From NCBI GenBank assembly GCA_003252395.1, contig QKEL01000009.1, positions 779,580 through 843,579 on the forward strand: a stretch of 64,000 nt of DNA, in the 5' to 3' direction. Within the stretch, counting starts at the first letter, position 1, and each line of letters opens with the position of its first letter. Below, one piece after another: positions 33,358 to 41,575 of the stretch. The notes beneath the pieces were generated by a model, which worked only from the letters and a program-made list of their open reading frames with translations, was not told where the DNA came from and searched no databases. The stretch comes from Spirochaetales bacterium (GTDB taxonomy: Bacteria; Spirochaetota; Spirochaetia; Treponematales; Treponemataceae). The position numbers and the translations under genes are program-made.

Positions 33358-35793
33358 TTAATTATATAGGAAACGCTCCACCGTGGGCAGTACGTCCCGG
33401 AGCGGTTCAAAGCATTGCCGCGTCTCCGGCAAGCTTTCGAGGAAAATTTTCCCGTATTTTTTCGCGAGAATCCGCCTATCCAGCACGGTCACGACGCCCC
33501 GGTCGGTTTTCCTTCGCATGAGGCGCCCGAATCCTTGCCGGAACCGCATGACCGCTTCAGGAAGGCTCAGTTCCATAAAGGCATTGGCGCCCGATTTCTC
33601 GATGGCCTCGGCGCGCGCGGCGTGAACGGGATCGCTCGGAACGCGAAACGGCAGCTTGGTGATGATTACGTGCAGGAGCGCGTCGCCGGGAGCGTCTACC
33701 CCTTCCCAAAAGGAATCCGTGGCGAAAAGCACGCTGGATTCGTCGTTTCTGAAGGTATCTAACAGCCGAGAGCGGTCATCGTCGCCCTGCTTCAGAATGG
33801 TGAGCCCCAACGGGGAAAGCGATTCGCGGGCAAGGGTACAGGCGCTTCGCAGGGATTCATACGAGGTGAATAGAACCAACGCATGGCCTCCCGAGGACTG
33901 TAAAAGCGATACGACCGCGGTTTGGACCCAGGCTTGGTAGCCCGCTTCCTCCGGCAAGGGCGCGTCGGTCGGGAGCGTAAGGAGAACGTTGCCGCGGTAG
34001 GGAAAGGGGGAGTCATGGATACCCGAGGTAAACCGGCTTTCCTCCACGAGGTCCAGCCCAACGCGGTGCAGCCAATAATCGAAACGCTGACCGATTCGCA
34101 GGGTCGCGGACGTGCAAATGACGGTACTGAAAGGCTCAAATACCCCGTCCCGCATCATCGGGGCTATGGAAAGGGGCGTTTGGACGAATCTCGGGTAGAG
34201 AGTCCCGTCCCTCTGCCGTAGCCTCTCTATCCAAAAAACCGATTCGCGCCGTTCGGACCATTCGGTAAAATTGAGGCAGAGGGTACCGACGAATTCCAAA
34301 CGCCGCAACGCGAATTTGGACTCCCAAACCACGGGATCGTTTTGCGCGTCTTCGGGTATTCCCTCAAGCACTTCCCGTACGGTCCCCGCGAAACCGGCTA
34401 TGGCCTTGCGGAGGGTAGCCATACATTCAAGCACCGGAGCGGCAAGGCCGAAGGAGGCGTCCGAAAGGCGATAGGAACCCTCAGGGCCGAGGAGCCTCAG
34501 GGCCGCTTCTTCCAAGGCCGCGTAGGAATCGCGGATTTCGTTAATGAAGGCCAGCGCGTGCTGTACCTGCGCCGCGGAGTCGGACAAACGCTCAAGGGCG
34601 ATTATATGCCCCCCGACGGAACCGCGGCGAACCCGGTATAGAATCGAAATTTGCTTAAGCACCTTAAAACGGGTGAAATATTCGGAGAAAAAACTCGTGG
34701 CCGCGTCTTCAATGGCGTGGGCCTCGTCGAATACGATATGGTGAAAGGGCGGAAGCACGGCGGTATCGTCATAGCCGACCCCCGCCATCCGGGCTTCCAG
34801 GTCCGCAAAAAGCAGATGATGGTTTACCACTATCAGAGAGGCCGAAGCCGCTTCCTTTCTCACCCGCATCACGAAGCAATTCTCGTGAAAGGCGCATCGT
34901 ACGCCCATGCACGCGTCCGATTCCGAGCATATCCGCGACCAAACCGTTTCCTTGGGCATGAAGGAAAGGTCAGAACGGCTCCCGTCAGCCGTGGTTTCGG
35001 CCCATTTGCCGATCGCCTCGAGTTCCGCGGTTTCGTCCTCGAATAGGTCCCGTTCCTGCATGGCTTCGGCAAATCGCCTTCGGCAAAGATAGTTCTGCCG
35101 CCCTTTCATGAGTACGGCCTTAAAATCGGTGCCGACTATTTTCCGGACGGTCGGGATATCCTTGTCCATGAGCTGCTGTTGCAGGTTGATCGTCGCGGTG
35201 GAAACCACTACCCTATCGTCGTTGCGTATGGCCCATAGCGCCGCCGGGATAAGGTACGCATAGCTTTTTCCGACGCCCGTGCCCGCCTCGAAAACGCCGA
35301 TCAAGGAGGCGTTGAACGCCGAGGCGATATTTCTCGATAGGGCTATTTGGGTTTCGCGGGGCTCGTAGTTTTGATTGCTCTCGGAAAGCGGGCCGTCCTC
35401 GCCCAACAAGACGTCTATTTCCCCGGTTTCGACGGGGATTCGTTCCCGCAGTAGGACGGGCTCCACGACTACGTACACGCGGGTCAGGTCATTGTTCACT
35501 ATGTAGAACCCGAGGCCGCCCTCAGAGACTCGGGACGCGATTTGCAGGTCCGCGTCACTGGGCTCGAGCCGCCCCGAAGGATGGTTATGGATAAGGACTT
35601 CCGCTTGGCTAACGGCCGATTCGATGACCGGGACCGCGGTCGCATGCCCCCGGGCGGCTACACGGGCCTCGCAGACCGTACCGTCGCGATTTAAAACGCC
35701 CGTTACGAATACCTCGTTTCCGCCCGCTTCGGCTATGGCTTCCCGGATCATATCCGCGACGGAATCAGTGAAATACGGTTTACTCGCGTTCAT
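33358..35793 (-). CDS. JAMM-DinG fusion: DinG/XPD-type helicase with N-terminal JAB domain
   Basis: 811 residues. The N-terminal 1-110 has a complete-looking JAMM metal site: Glu27, then LIHNHPSGRLEPSDADL with H69-x-H71 and S79-x2-D82, as in RadC/JAB proteins. The helicase starts at about 145. It has EAGTGVGKSYAYLIP (Walker A, 169-177), HIVFDEAHAIED (DEAH), and cysteines YLCRRR, RICSES, DACMGVRC and ENCFVMR that fit an Fe-S cluster. The C-terminal half has RecA2 motifs such as LFATDSFWEGVDAPG and FRQGFGRLMR. It probably unwinds forked DNA or R-loops. It is preceded by tRNA-Glu and its terminator. Confidence 0.9.
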   Translation of the reverse strand: MNASKPYFTDSVADMIREAIAEAGGNEVFVTGVLNRDGTVCEARVAARGHATAVPVIESAVSQAEVLIHNHPSGRLEPSDADLQIASRVSEGGLGFYIVNNDLTRVYVVVEPVLLRERIPVETGEIDVLLGEDGPLSESNQNYEPRETQIALSRNIASAFNASLIGVFEAGTGVGKSYAYLIPAALWAIRNDDRVVVSTATINLQQQLMDKDIPTVRKIVGTDFKAVLMKGRQNYLCRRRFAEAMQERDLFEDETAELEAIGKWAETTADGSRSDLSFMPKETVWSRICSESDACMGVRCAFHENCFVMRVRKEAASASLIVVNHHLLFADLEARMAGVGYDDTAVLPPFHHIVFDEAHAIEDAATSFFSEYFTRFKVLKQISILYRVRRGSVGGHIIALERLSDSAAQVQHALAFINEIRDSYAALEEAALRLLGPEGSYRLSDASFGLAAPVLECMATLRKAIAGFAGTVREVLEGIPEDAQNDPVVWESKFALRRLEFVGTLCLNFTEWSERRESVFWIERLRQRDGTLYPRFVQTPLSIAPMMRDGVFEPFSTVICTSATLRIGQRFDYWLHRVGLDLVEESRFTSGIHDSPFPYRGNVLLTLPTDAPLPEEAGYQAWVQTAVVSLLQSSGGHALVLFTSYESLRSACTLARESLSPLGLTILKQGDDDRSRLLDTFRNDESSVLFATDSFWEGVDAPGDALLHVIITKLPFRVPSDPVHAARAEAIEKSGANAFMELSLPEAVMRFRQGFGRLMRRKTDRGVVTVLDRRILAKKYGKIFLESLPETRQCFEPLRDVLPTVERFLYN

Positions 35794-35811
35794 GGACCTC
35801 TCCGTCCGGAT

Positions 35812-35843
35812 AAAAAAAAAGGTAAGGACGGTTTGTCCTTACC
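35812..35843 (-). terminator. Terminator of the tRNA-Glu unit
   Basis: GGTAAGGAC-5-GTCCTTACC perfect 9-bp stem followed on the minus strand by nine T, directly between the tRNA and the helicase gene. Confidence 0.9.
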
Positions 35844-35848
35844 AGTAA

Positions 35849-35920
35849 CATCTCCTAGGGGAATTGAACCCCTGTTGTCGGGATGAAAACCCGATGTCCT
35901 AACCACTAGACGAAGGAGAC
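35849..35920 (-). tRNA. tRNA-Glu (TTC anticodon)
   Basis: The 72-nt cloverleaf reads GTCTCCTTCGTCTA on the minus strand. The anticodon loop is TTTTCAT with TTC, inside the stem CGGGT/ATCCCG-type pairing, and the T-loop is TTCAATT with stem AGGGG/CCCCT. The acceptor stem ends AGGAGAT. CCA is not encoded. It has a promoter and terminator of its own. Confidence 0.95.
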
Positions 35921-35934
35921 AAGCAACGAAGAAA

Positions 35935-35963
35935 CTTATATCAAAGGCGGGAATTATTGTCAA
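35935..35963 (-). promoter_or_regulatory. tRNA-Glu promoter
   Basis: Perfect TTGACA and TATAAG with 17-bp spacing on the minus strand, placing the start about 8 nt before the tRNA. Confidence 0.85.
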
Positions 35964-35972
35964 TAGCCTTTG

Positions 35973-37220
35973 CTAGATGTCGATCTTTTTGGCTATCATC
36001 ATCCTCAGCACGCGCTCCTCTTCCTTGTTGAAACCCAGCGAAACGGCACGGTCCAAGTCCTGTAAGGCCTCGGAAAACATGGATTGGTGAAAGTAGGATT
36101 GCGCGCGTCGGTAATACACGTACGGCTGAAAATGATTCAGATCGAGGGACTGGGTATAGCGTTGGATAGCCTCTTCATCCCGTCCCAACACGCACAGGAC
36201 GATTCCGATATAGTAATACGACCGGAAGTTATCGGGTTTTTTTTCGGCGCTCAGCTCGAAATCCCGAAGGGCGTCTTGGTATTTGGATTGGGCGAAATAC
36301 GCCATTCCCCGGTGCTTATACATTATTGAAAGTACCGTATCGTTTGGTCCGGATTCTATGATCTTGGTATAAATCAGGACGGCCCGAACCAAATCGCCCT
36401 TATTATGGGCCTCAATGGCGTTCAGGATCATATCGTCGATCGTACCCTGCACGTAGGGATGAATATCTTCCAAATCCTCGTCGAGTATGCTCCCGGCTGA
36501 TACTGCCTCGAATATGCCTTTATCGGACTCGGTATCGGCCTTTTGATAAAATTGCCCGCGACGCTGATCGAGTTCCCGGTTCAGTTTATTTTGATAATCC
36601 CTGATTTCCTGAAAAATGATGTCCGCTAGGCTAAGGCTCGCGTTTATCGACGCGAGCTTTCGTTTCAAGGGTAAATCAAAGGGAGAAAATTCCGATTTAT
36701 ACACGAGCTCATGCTCAACCTCCGCCCACGCGTCCTGGAGAATGGTTCTTACCTGAATCTCGAAGATCAATCCTTCGGGGAGATCGAGGTCGCGCTTAAT
36801 CTCGGGAGGAATGGCGAGCAATACATGGGTGGACTCGTAGCCGAATTCCCTGAAAGTCCGGTCGGCGCCTTTCCGTTCCACCTCGTACACGTTGAACGCG
36901 TCGTGCAAGCACCGTTCAACCTCGTTAAGGTCCTGAAGAAACGGACAGATGATCCTGATGCCGATTATGTCGGATATAACGGGGAGGTCCTGATTTGATT
37001 CTATCCCCTCCGGAAGGATACGCAGAAGTTTTCTGTAATAGCTCGGAAAGGACTTTACGCGGCTTTTAAAGGTCGGAACGGACGATATCTTCAAGACTAC
37101 CCGCAGGCGCGCTTCAAGGCGCTCCAGAACGGTTTTAAGGTCATCGGCGTAGGCTTCGTAGCGTTTTCTCAGATTTTCCCTATTCGGTAACCACGGAGCG
37201 TGAGTATCGGTAATTGCCAT
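35973..37220 (-). CDS. Alarmone synthetase (RelA/SpoT synthetase domain) with TPRs
   Basis: 415 residues. The N-terminal 30-250 is a (p)ppGpp synthetase-type nucleotidyltransferase: ISDIIGIRIICPFLQDL with FGYESTHVLL (family GYxSxHxx), then FEIQVRTILQDAWAEVEHELVYK. There is no HD hydrolase domain, TGS or ACT domain, so it would make but not degrade the alarmone, like small alarmone synthetases. From about 275 to 415 are four TPR-like repeats (YYYIGIVLCVLGRDEEAIQRY and similar), which probably bind a regulating partner. It has a promoter 7 bp before the ATG and no ribosome site, so it looks leaderless. Confidence 0.82.
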   Translation of the reverse strand: MAITDTHAPWLPNRENLRKRYEAYADDLKTVLERLEARLRVVLKISSVPTFKSRVKSFPSYYRKLLRILPEGIESNQDLPVISDIIGIRIICPFLQDLNEVERCLHDAFNVYEVERKGADRTFREFGYESTHVLLAIPPEIKRDLDLPEGLIFEIQVRTILQDAWAEVEHELVYKSEFSPFDLPLKRKLASINASLSLADIIFQEIRDYQNKLNRELDQRRGQFYQKADTESDKGIFEAVSAGSILDEDLEDIHPYVQGTIDDMILNAIEAHNKGDLVRAVLIYTKIIESGPNDTVLSIMYKHRGMAYFAQSKYQDALRDFELSAEKKPDNFRSYYYIGIVLCVLGRDEEAIQRYTQSLDLNHFQPYVYYRRAQSYFHQSMFSEALQDLDRAVSLGFNKEEERVLRMMIAKKIDI

Positions 37221-37227
37221 AAAGGAA

Positions 37228-37256
37228 AGTATAATCGTTGGTCAAGACGAAGGCAA
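37228..37256 (-). promoter_or_regulatory. Promoter of the alarmone synthetase gene
   Basis: TTGCCT and TATACT with 17-bp spacing on the minus strand. Only 7 nt separate the -10 box from the ATG, so transcription should start at or next to the A of ATG. Confidence 0.65.
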
Positions 37257-37262
37257 CTGGAT

Positions 37263-37293
37263 AAAAAAAAAGGAGAACGGTCATCGACCGTTC
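37263..37293 (-). terminator. Terminator after flaA
   Basis: GAACGGTC-ATC-GACCGTTC perfect stem (another 8-3-8 hairpin) with a following run of nine T on the minus strand, just after the flaA stop. Confidence 0.88.
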
Positions 37294-37317
37294 CCCTCTT
37301 TATCGTAGCGGGCTCGC

Positions 37318-38370
37318 TTATTGGGCAGCCGCGCCTTCAGCTCCAGTGGAGGGAGCGAAACCAGACTCGGTCGCCATCTTCTCCTGCTCGAGGAAGCGGA
37401 GAACCTGGACGCCACCGAAACGGGAAACTTCAAGCTGACGCCTTTCGTTTTCCATCTTGGTCTGAATACCCCACAGATCTTCGTCGGCGAAGTCGCGAAC
37501 GGTGTTGAGCACGGCCTTATCGTAGATGACTTTAACATCCTTGAAGTAGGCAACGAAATCACCGCCCATATCGGCCGCGTCGCGGGTTATGAGGAACCCA
37601 GTGAACTTCTCGAAGGGGAACGCGGTGGGATACACGGGATACAGCCGAATTTCGCGGGTGCGAATCTCGGACACGTATGCAGGGTTATTCCACACCAGCT
37701 CGCGCCATCCGTCAAAGTTGAGGTAGCCCATGAAATAGCGGCGTTCTTCGTTATTCTGGTTCTTCATGAGCACATAAAGACCATGGGGGAAGTTCATGCC
37801 GTAAGTATTGACCGCGATGGATTTAACCACGCCGACATTCTTTACGACACCGTATCCTCCTTCAAAACGGGTAGCTCCAGAAGCCTTATCCTCGGCGGTC
37901 TGGGGCTGAACGATACCTTCATCGCTAACCTGAGCCATTTTTTCATAGCTCGGGATTTCGAACGGCGGCTTGATCACGGCGTTGGCGTTTGCGTTCCACG
38001 AGGGGAAGTTCACGCGCACGCCAAGAAGGGTCTGGCCGGCGAAGTTTTTGGCATTCTGGCTGACGGGAGCCGGAATGGCTTTGGAAACGGATACACTGTT
38101 GACGTTTCGCGCAGACGAGTTTAGCTCAATTTCCCAATTGGCAAGGGCGAGCGAAGTCCGCATGAGAGCCTTCTGTTCTTCCGTGAACGTTGCTCCCGCG
38201 ACGGTGGAATAATCCATGACAGACCGTCTGTTCTGGGTCATGTTATTATCCGGTCCGGGAATAATGTCTGCGTTTAGCAGAGAGAAATCAATGAGTACCG
38301 ATTCCTCAGCGGTTGCAATAGCACTTACCATAAGGAGTGCGATCGCTGCAGTTATGAATCTCCTTTTCAT
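37318..38370 (-). CDS. flaA: Flagellar filament sheath protein FlaA
   Basis: A 350-residue FlaA, the periplasmic flagellar sheath protein. The signal peptide FITAAIALLMVSAIATAEES is followed by the FlaA beta-sandwich region, with ESVLIDFSLLNADIIPG, VGVRVNFPSWNANANAVIKP, GYGVVKNVGVVKSIAVNTYG and GLYVLMKNQNNEERRYFMGY. I chose ATG 38370 (MKRRFITAAIALL), preceded by GGAGC. Upstream frame residues are not FlaA-like. It has its own near-perfect promoter and terminator, so it is a strong single unit downstream of the amidase/GerMN genes. Confidence 0.95.
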   Translation of the reverse strand: MKRRFITAAIALLMVSAIATAEESVLIDFSLLNADIIPGPDNNMTQNRRSVMDYSTVAGATFTEEQKALMRTSLALANWEIELNSSARNVNSVSVSKAIPAPVSQNAKNFAGQTLLGVRVNFPSWNANANAVIKPPFEIPSYEKMAQVSDEGIVQPQTAEDKASGATRFEGGYGVVKNVGVVKSIAVNTYGMNFPHGLYVLMKNQNNEERRYFMGYLNFDGWRELVWNNPAYVSEIRTREIRLYPVYPTAFPFEKFTGFLITRDAADMGGDFVAYFKDVKVIYDKAVLNTVRDFADEDLWGIQTKMENERRQLEVSRFGGVQVLRFLEQEKMATESGFAPSTGAEGAAAQ

Positions 38371-38414
38371 TAAAAGCTCCTTTAATGCACGAATTGTAGC
38401 CCTATCAAATATTA

Positions 38415-38442
38415 AGTATACGGAAGAAAACCCTTTTGTCAA
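38415..38442 (-). promoter_or_regulatory. flaA promoter
   Basis: TTGACA and TATACT with 16-bp spacing on the minus strand, 45 bp before the flaA ATG. This is a sigma-70 type promoter, not a flagellar sigma-28 one. Confidence 0.8.
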
Positions 38443-38449
38443 CGCAATT

Positions 38450-38980
38450 TTATTTTTTTGTCTTCGCATCGAGCGGGGGTTCTTCGGCGTATACCTCTTG
38501 CCCATCTATATATATGTATATTCTAGCAATATTTCTAAAATTTGTAAAAACATTTTTCTTAAAAACGCGATAAACGTCGGCCCATCGTAGGGATTCATCG
38601 CCCGTATCCACCGCCTGCGACGAAAGGTTTACGTAGGCGTCGCGTCCCCGAATAAACGCCGAGGTTACCCGTACCGTTGGGGGAAAGAGCGCCAGTCGAT
38701 CCTGATGAACCGGGCCAAGGAGCATCTCGTCCAGATAGAGACGAAACCGTTCGGTGGGGGATTTCAATCGAGGAATGTGCCTGATTTCCAAAGAATCTTT
38801 TTGCGTGAAGGTATCGGGAAAGTAATACAGAACCCGAGTCGAATCGGGCTTCACGACGGTCCCCACGAAGGCGCATGTGGCCAAAAGGGCAAATAAGGCA
38901 AAAGCGACCAGCTGTCGCAACGGATGAGTGGTTCGAATTTTCGTGCCGGAATCCCGTAAGAAGTTCAAAATCGCGTTCAT
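38450..38980 (-). CDS. GerMN-domain membrane protein
   Basis: 176 residues. An N-terminal membrane segment (RQLVAFALFALLATCAFVGTVV) is followed by a GerMN-type domain: VLYYFPDTFTQKDSLEIRHIPR, then FRLYLDEMLLGPVHQDRLALF, and VRVTSAFIRGRDAYVNLSSQ. GerMN domains are found in spore-germination protein GerM and in spirochaetal periplasmic proteins and may bind peptidoglycan or glycan. The ATG overlaps the stop of the amidase gene by 4 nt (38977-38980), so the two work together. It ends 8 bp from the flaA -35 box. Confidence 0.82.
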   Translation of the reverse strand: MNAILNFLRDSGTKIRTTHPLRQLVAFALFALLATCAFVGTVVKPDSTRVLYYFPDTFTQKDSLEIRHIPRLKSPTERFRLYLDEMLLGPVHQDRLALFPPTVRVTSAFIRGRDAYVNLSSQAVDTGDESLRWADVYRVFKKNVFTNFRNIARIYIYIDGQEVYAEEPPLDAKTKK

Positions 38981-40035
38981 TGTGCTGCCGTGAATCCCCT
39001 AGATCCCTCAAAATGGTTGATGAAGGTAACGAGGCCATTATATATACCTGTCGCGCACTTCTTCAAGTACTCATCGTCGGCCAATAGCTTCGCCTCGGCG
39101 GGATTGCTCACGAAACCGAGCTCGATGAGAACGCTCGGCATTTTGGCGTTTCGTACGACAAACCACGATTCCTCTTTTATCCCGCGGTTCGGGCTCTTGT
39201 TTCCGATCGTCGCGTTCAGGGAATCCGATATGCTTTTCGCGATCAGAATGCTCTCGGTGGTAAACTCCTCTTCCATCATCGAATTGAGAATGGGAAGAAG
39301 GTCTGCCGCGTCGCCCTCGGTTTTGTCTATGACGGTACGGCGATAGTCGGGCGAAAGATACCATACCTCGAAGCCGGAGGAGGATTTGTTGAACGCGGAA
39401 TTCGCGTGAATCGAGACGTAGAGAATGGCTTCGTTGGGTCCCGTTTTTACGCCATTGGCCAATTCCACCCGGTCTTCCAGGCTTGGGTACGTATCGCCAG
39501 ACCGGGTCATGAGTACCTTCTTATCTGGGTAGGCGACGCGAAGGGCCTCGCTCAATGCGGTCGCTACCTTGAGGACCACGTCTTTCTCCCGAATCTGTAC
39601 GGCCTTTCCCCCGATACTCGCCGTGCCGATGGCGCCGGGATCCTTTCCGCCGTGACCGGGATCGATGAGTATCGCCCCTACCTTATACGAGGAAGGCGGC
39701 GGCAATGACGTAAAGAAATCCTCGATTCGTTTGGAAAAAGAGACGGTCACGGATGGTATTCCCCCGACCAGGGCAGGAGAGTCCAAGCGTTCGGCCCGGC
39801 CGTAATCGTAAATAACCAGGGGGCTGCCGACGCGCAGGTCCGCGGTATGGCCGTCTTTTACCATCCGGGCAATTCCCGAAAGCGGGTCCCAAAAAAGCTC
39901 GCCCCCAATTTTCGAGGAGAGGTCATAGAGGGAGATGGCCGCGTCTGATTGGGTATCGGCCGAAAAGGCCCAAGCGGAACAGAACGCGAAAAAGAGGAAA
40001 AACCAGGCGGTTCGGCGTTTATTTTTTTGAGTCAT
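38977..40035 (-). CDS. N-acetylmuramoyl-L-alanine amidase (Amidase_3)
   Basis: 352 residues with a signal peptide (AWFFLFFAFCSAWAFSADT). The Amidase_3 zinc hydrolase domain starts near 130: ILIDPGHGGKDPG (His), IREKDVVLKVATALSE (Glu), YVSIHANSAFN (His) and VLIELGFVSNPAE (catalytic Glu). The region before it (about 25-130) is an AMIN-like beta domain. It cuts peptidoglycan cross-links, probably at division. It starts inside the ATP-grasp gene (17-bp overlap), and its stop overlaps the GerMN start. Confidence 0.9.
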   Translation of the reverse strand: MTQKNKRRTAWFFLFFAFCSAWAFSADTQSDAAISLYDLSSKIGGELFWDPLSGIARMVKDGHTADLRVGSPLVIYDYGRAERLDSPALVGGIPSVTVSFSKRIEDFFTSLPPPSSYKVGAILIDPGHGGKDPGAIGTASIGGKAVQIREKDVVLKVATALSEALRVAYPDKKVLMTRSGDTYPSLEDRVELANGVKTGPNEAILYVSIHANSAFNKSSSGFEVWYLSPDYRRTVIDKTEGDAADLLPILNSMMEEEFTTESILIAKSISDSLNATIGNKSPNRGIKEESWFVVRNAKMPSVLIELGFVSNPAEAKLLADDEYLKKCATGIYNGLVTFINHFEGSRGFTAAQ

Positions 40036-41575
40036 ACGCGTACAGCATCCCCTGAATGCCCGCGGCCGCGAATGCCCGCCAGCACGATTCCGTTCGCTTT
40101 CCGTCAAGGGCCAATAGCGACGCAAGGCCTTGCTCCACCGAGAGGCAGAGATTCAGGCATTCGCGGACGGTCCTACCCTGCCAGTCCCGAACGCTGTCCA
40201 ATCCGGCCCTAAAGGGTTCCGGAACGGGGAACGGGAATCCCGCGGCAGGGGACGCGGATTGGGGGAATTCGACCCTTGAGGGATCCGCGCCGAAAGCCGC
40301 CGGAGGAAAGCCCGAAGGTTCTCGGCCTGCAGTCGCCAGAAAGCGGTCGGTATCTTCTTGATCGGGAACGAGCCGGAGCACGATCGAGGCGCAGGCGCGC
40401 TCAGCGGCCTGTACGGCCTCTTCCCGCGACGCCGCCGAGGCAAGGACGTTTCCGCATTTTTCCACATTGTTGCGGGGAAAGGTAACGGTATCGCCGATAC
40501 CCGCCCGGGGAAATACGTCATGCACGAAGGCACCCTTTTCCGCGGTCTCCAGTCCGTAGACGTTCCTCACCTTACCCGGTATGGATATCCATGCCCGTTC
40601 CGCGGCGACATCGTCCCTTTTAACGTCCAACGACGACGGGCGGTTTCCCACCGCGAGTTCCAGGGCGGCGGCGGTAAGGTCTAAACCCGAGGAATAGGGA
40701 AACGTCCAACCGGACATATAGCCGCCCGATAGCCTTCCCGCGATCTCGCCAACCATCGGCCCCCGGGAGGTGAGCTTGATATCGCCCTTCGCCGCTCCAT
40801 GGGTGAGGCCGAGGGCCTTGATGCCGGCCTGAAACACTTGAATAATGCGTTCCGCATCGGCAGGGGCGCATCCCGAGGGAATGGTATGTCCCATTTCGAT
40901 GAAATACGGGGGAAAGAAAATATGGCGGTCAGCGAGTCCCGTCAGGCGAAATTCGCCGTCGAAGACCAAGGCCTCGATTGAAAACTCGGGACCGTCCATG
41001 TATTCCTCAACGATCGCGGTCCCCGTCCGGGAATACCTGATCGCGTCGTCCAGGGCGGCTTGGAGGCAGCCTTCGTCCCCTACCGTGCGGCAACCGCGGG
41101 CGCCCATGTTATCGGCGGGCTTCACCACCACCGGGAAGGAGATACCGGCACGCCTGAGCAGTTCCGCGGCTTGAGCCGACGTATCGGCTTTAATCCCGAC
41201 GTATCGGGGAGAGGGTACGTTCGATTCCGCGAAGCGGGTACGCATCCGAACCTTGTCGGAGGCGTTTTCCGCGGCGGTAAGCGTATGGCCCGGCAAACCG
41301 CAGGCCTCCGCGACGGCGGCCACGGAAGCCGAAAAGTCGGTCGCGGCGGTGAATACGCCGTCGAGCCCGAAACGCGCCTGAAGCCGGCGCGCCAAGGCGA
41401 TGAGGGCCGTTCTGTCCTTGAGGTCTATAGGCTCGAAGAGATCGGCCTCGCCGGCGCAAACGGCCATCGGGTTACCGTCCACGGCGATTACGCGCCACCC
41501 CTTTCTCTTCGCGGCGCGTATGGCCACCCCCTGCATAAAGCCCGCGCCCAGAATCAAGACGGTCTTGGCACTCAT
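40019..41575 (-). CDS. ATP-grasp ligase, C-terminally extended
   Basis: 518 residues. The N-terminus is a Rossmann-like substrate domain (TVLILGAGFMQGVAIRAAKRKG, like PurT/CarB-type proteins). The ATP-grasp core is FPVVVKPADNMGARGCRTV, IVEEYMDGPEFSIEALVFDG and GDIKLTSRGPMVGEIAGRLSGG. About 140 C-terminal residues past the core are unrecognised. It probably ligates a carboxylate to an amine, perhaps an amino-acid or sugar-acid substituent for a glycan. ATG 41575 overlaps the previous gene's stop by 4 nt and has GGAGG 7 nt upstream. Confidence 0.82.
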   Translation of the reverse strand: MSAKTVLILGAGFMQGVAIRAAKRKGWRVIAVDGNPMAVCAGEADLFEPIDLKDRTALIALARRLQARFGLDGVFTAATDFSASVAAVAEACGLPGHTLTAAENASDKVRMRTRFAESNVPSPRYVGIKADTSAQAAELLRRAGISFPVVVKPADNMGARGCRTVGDEGCLQAALDDAIRYSRTGTAIVEEYMDGPEFSIEALVFDGEFRLTGLADRHIFFPPYFIEMGHTIPSGCAPADAERIIQVFQAGIKALGLTHGAAKGDIKLTSRGPMVGEIAGRLSGGYMSGWTFPYSSGLDLTAAALELAVGNRPSSLDVKRDDVAAERAWISIPGKVRNVYGLETAEKGAFVHDVFPRAGIGDTVTFPRNNVEKCGNVLASAASREEAVQAAERACASIVLRLVPDQEDTDRFLATAGREPSGFPPAAFGADPSRVEFPQSASPAAGFPFPVPEPFRAGLDSVRDWQGRTVRECLNLCLSVEQGLASLLALDGKRTESCWRAFAAAGIQGMLYAYDSKK

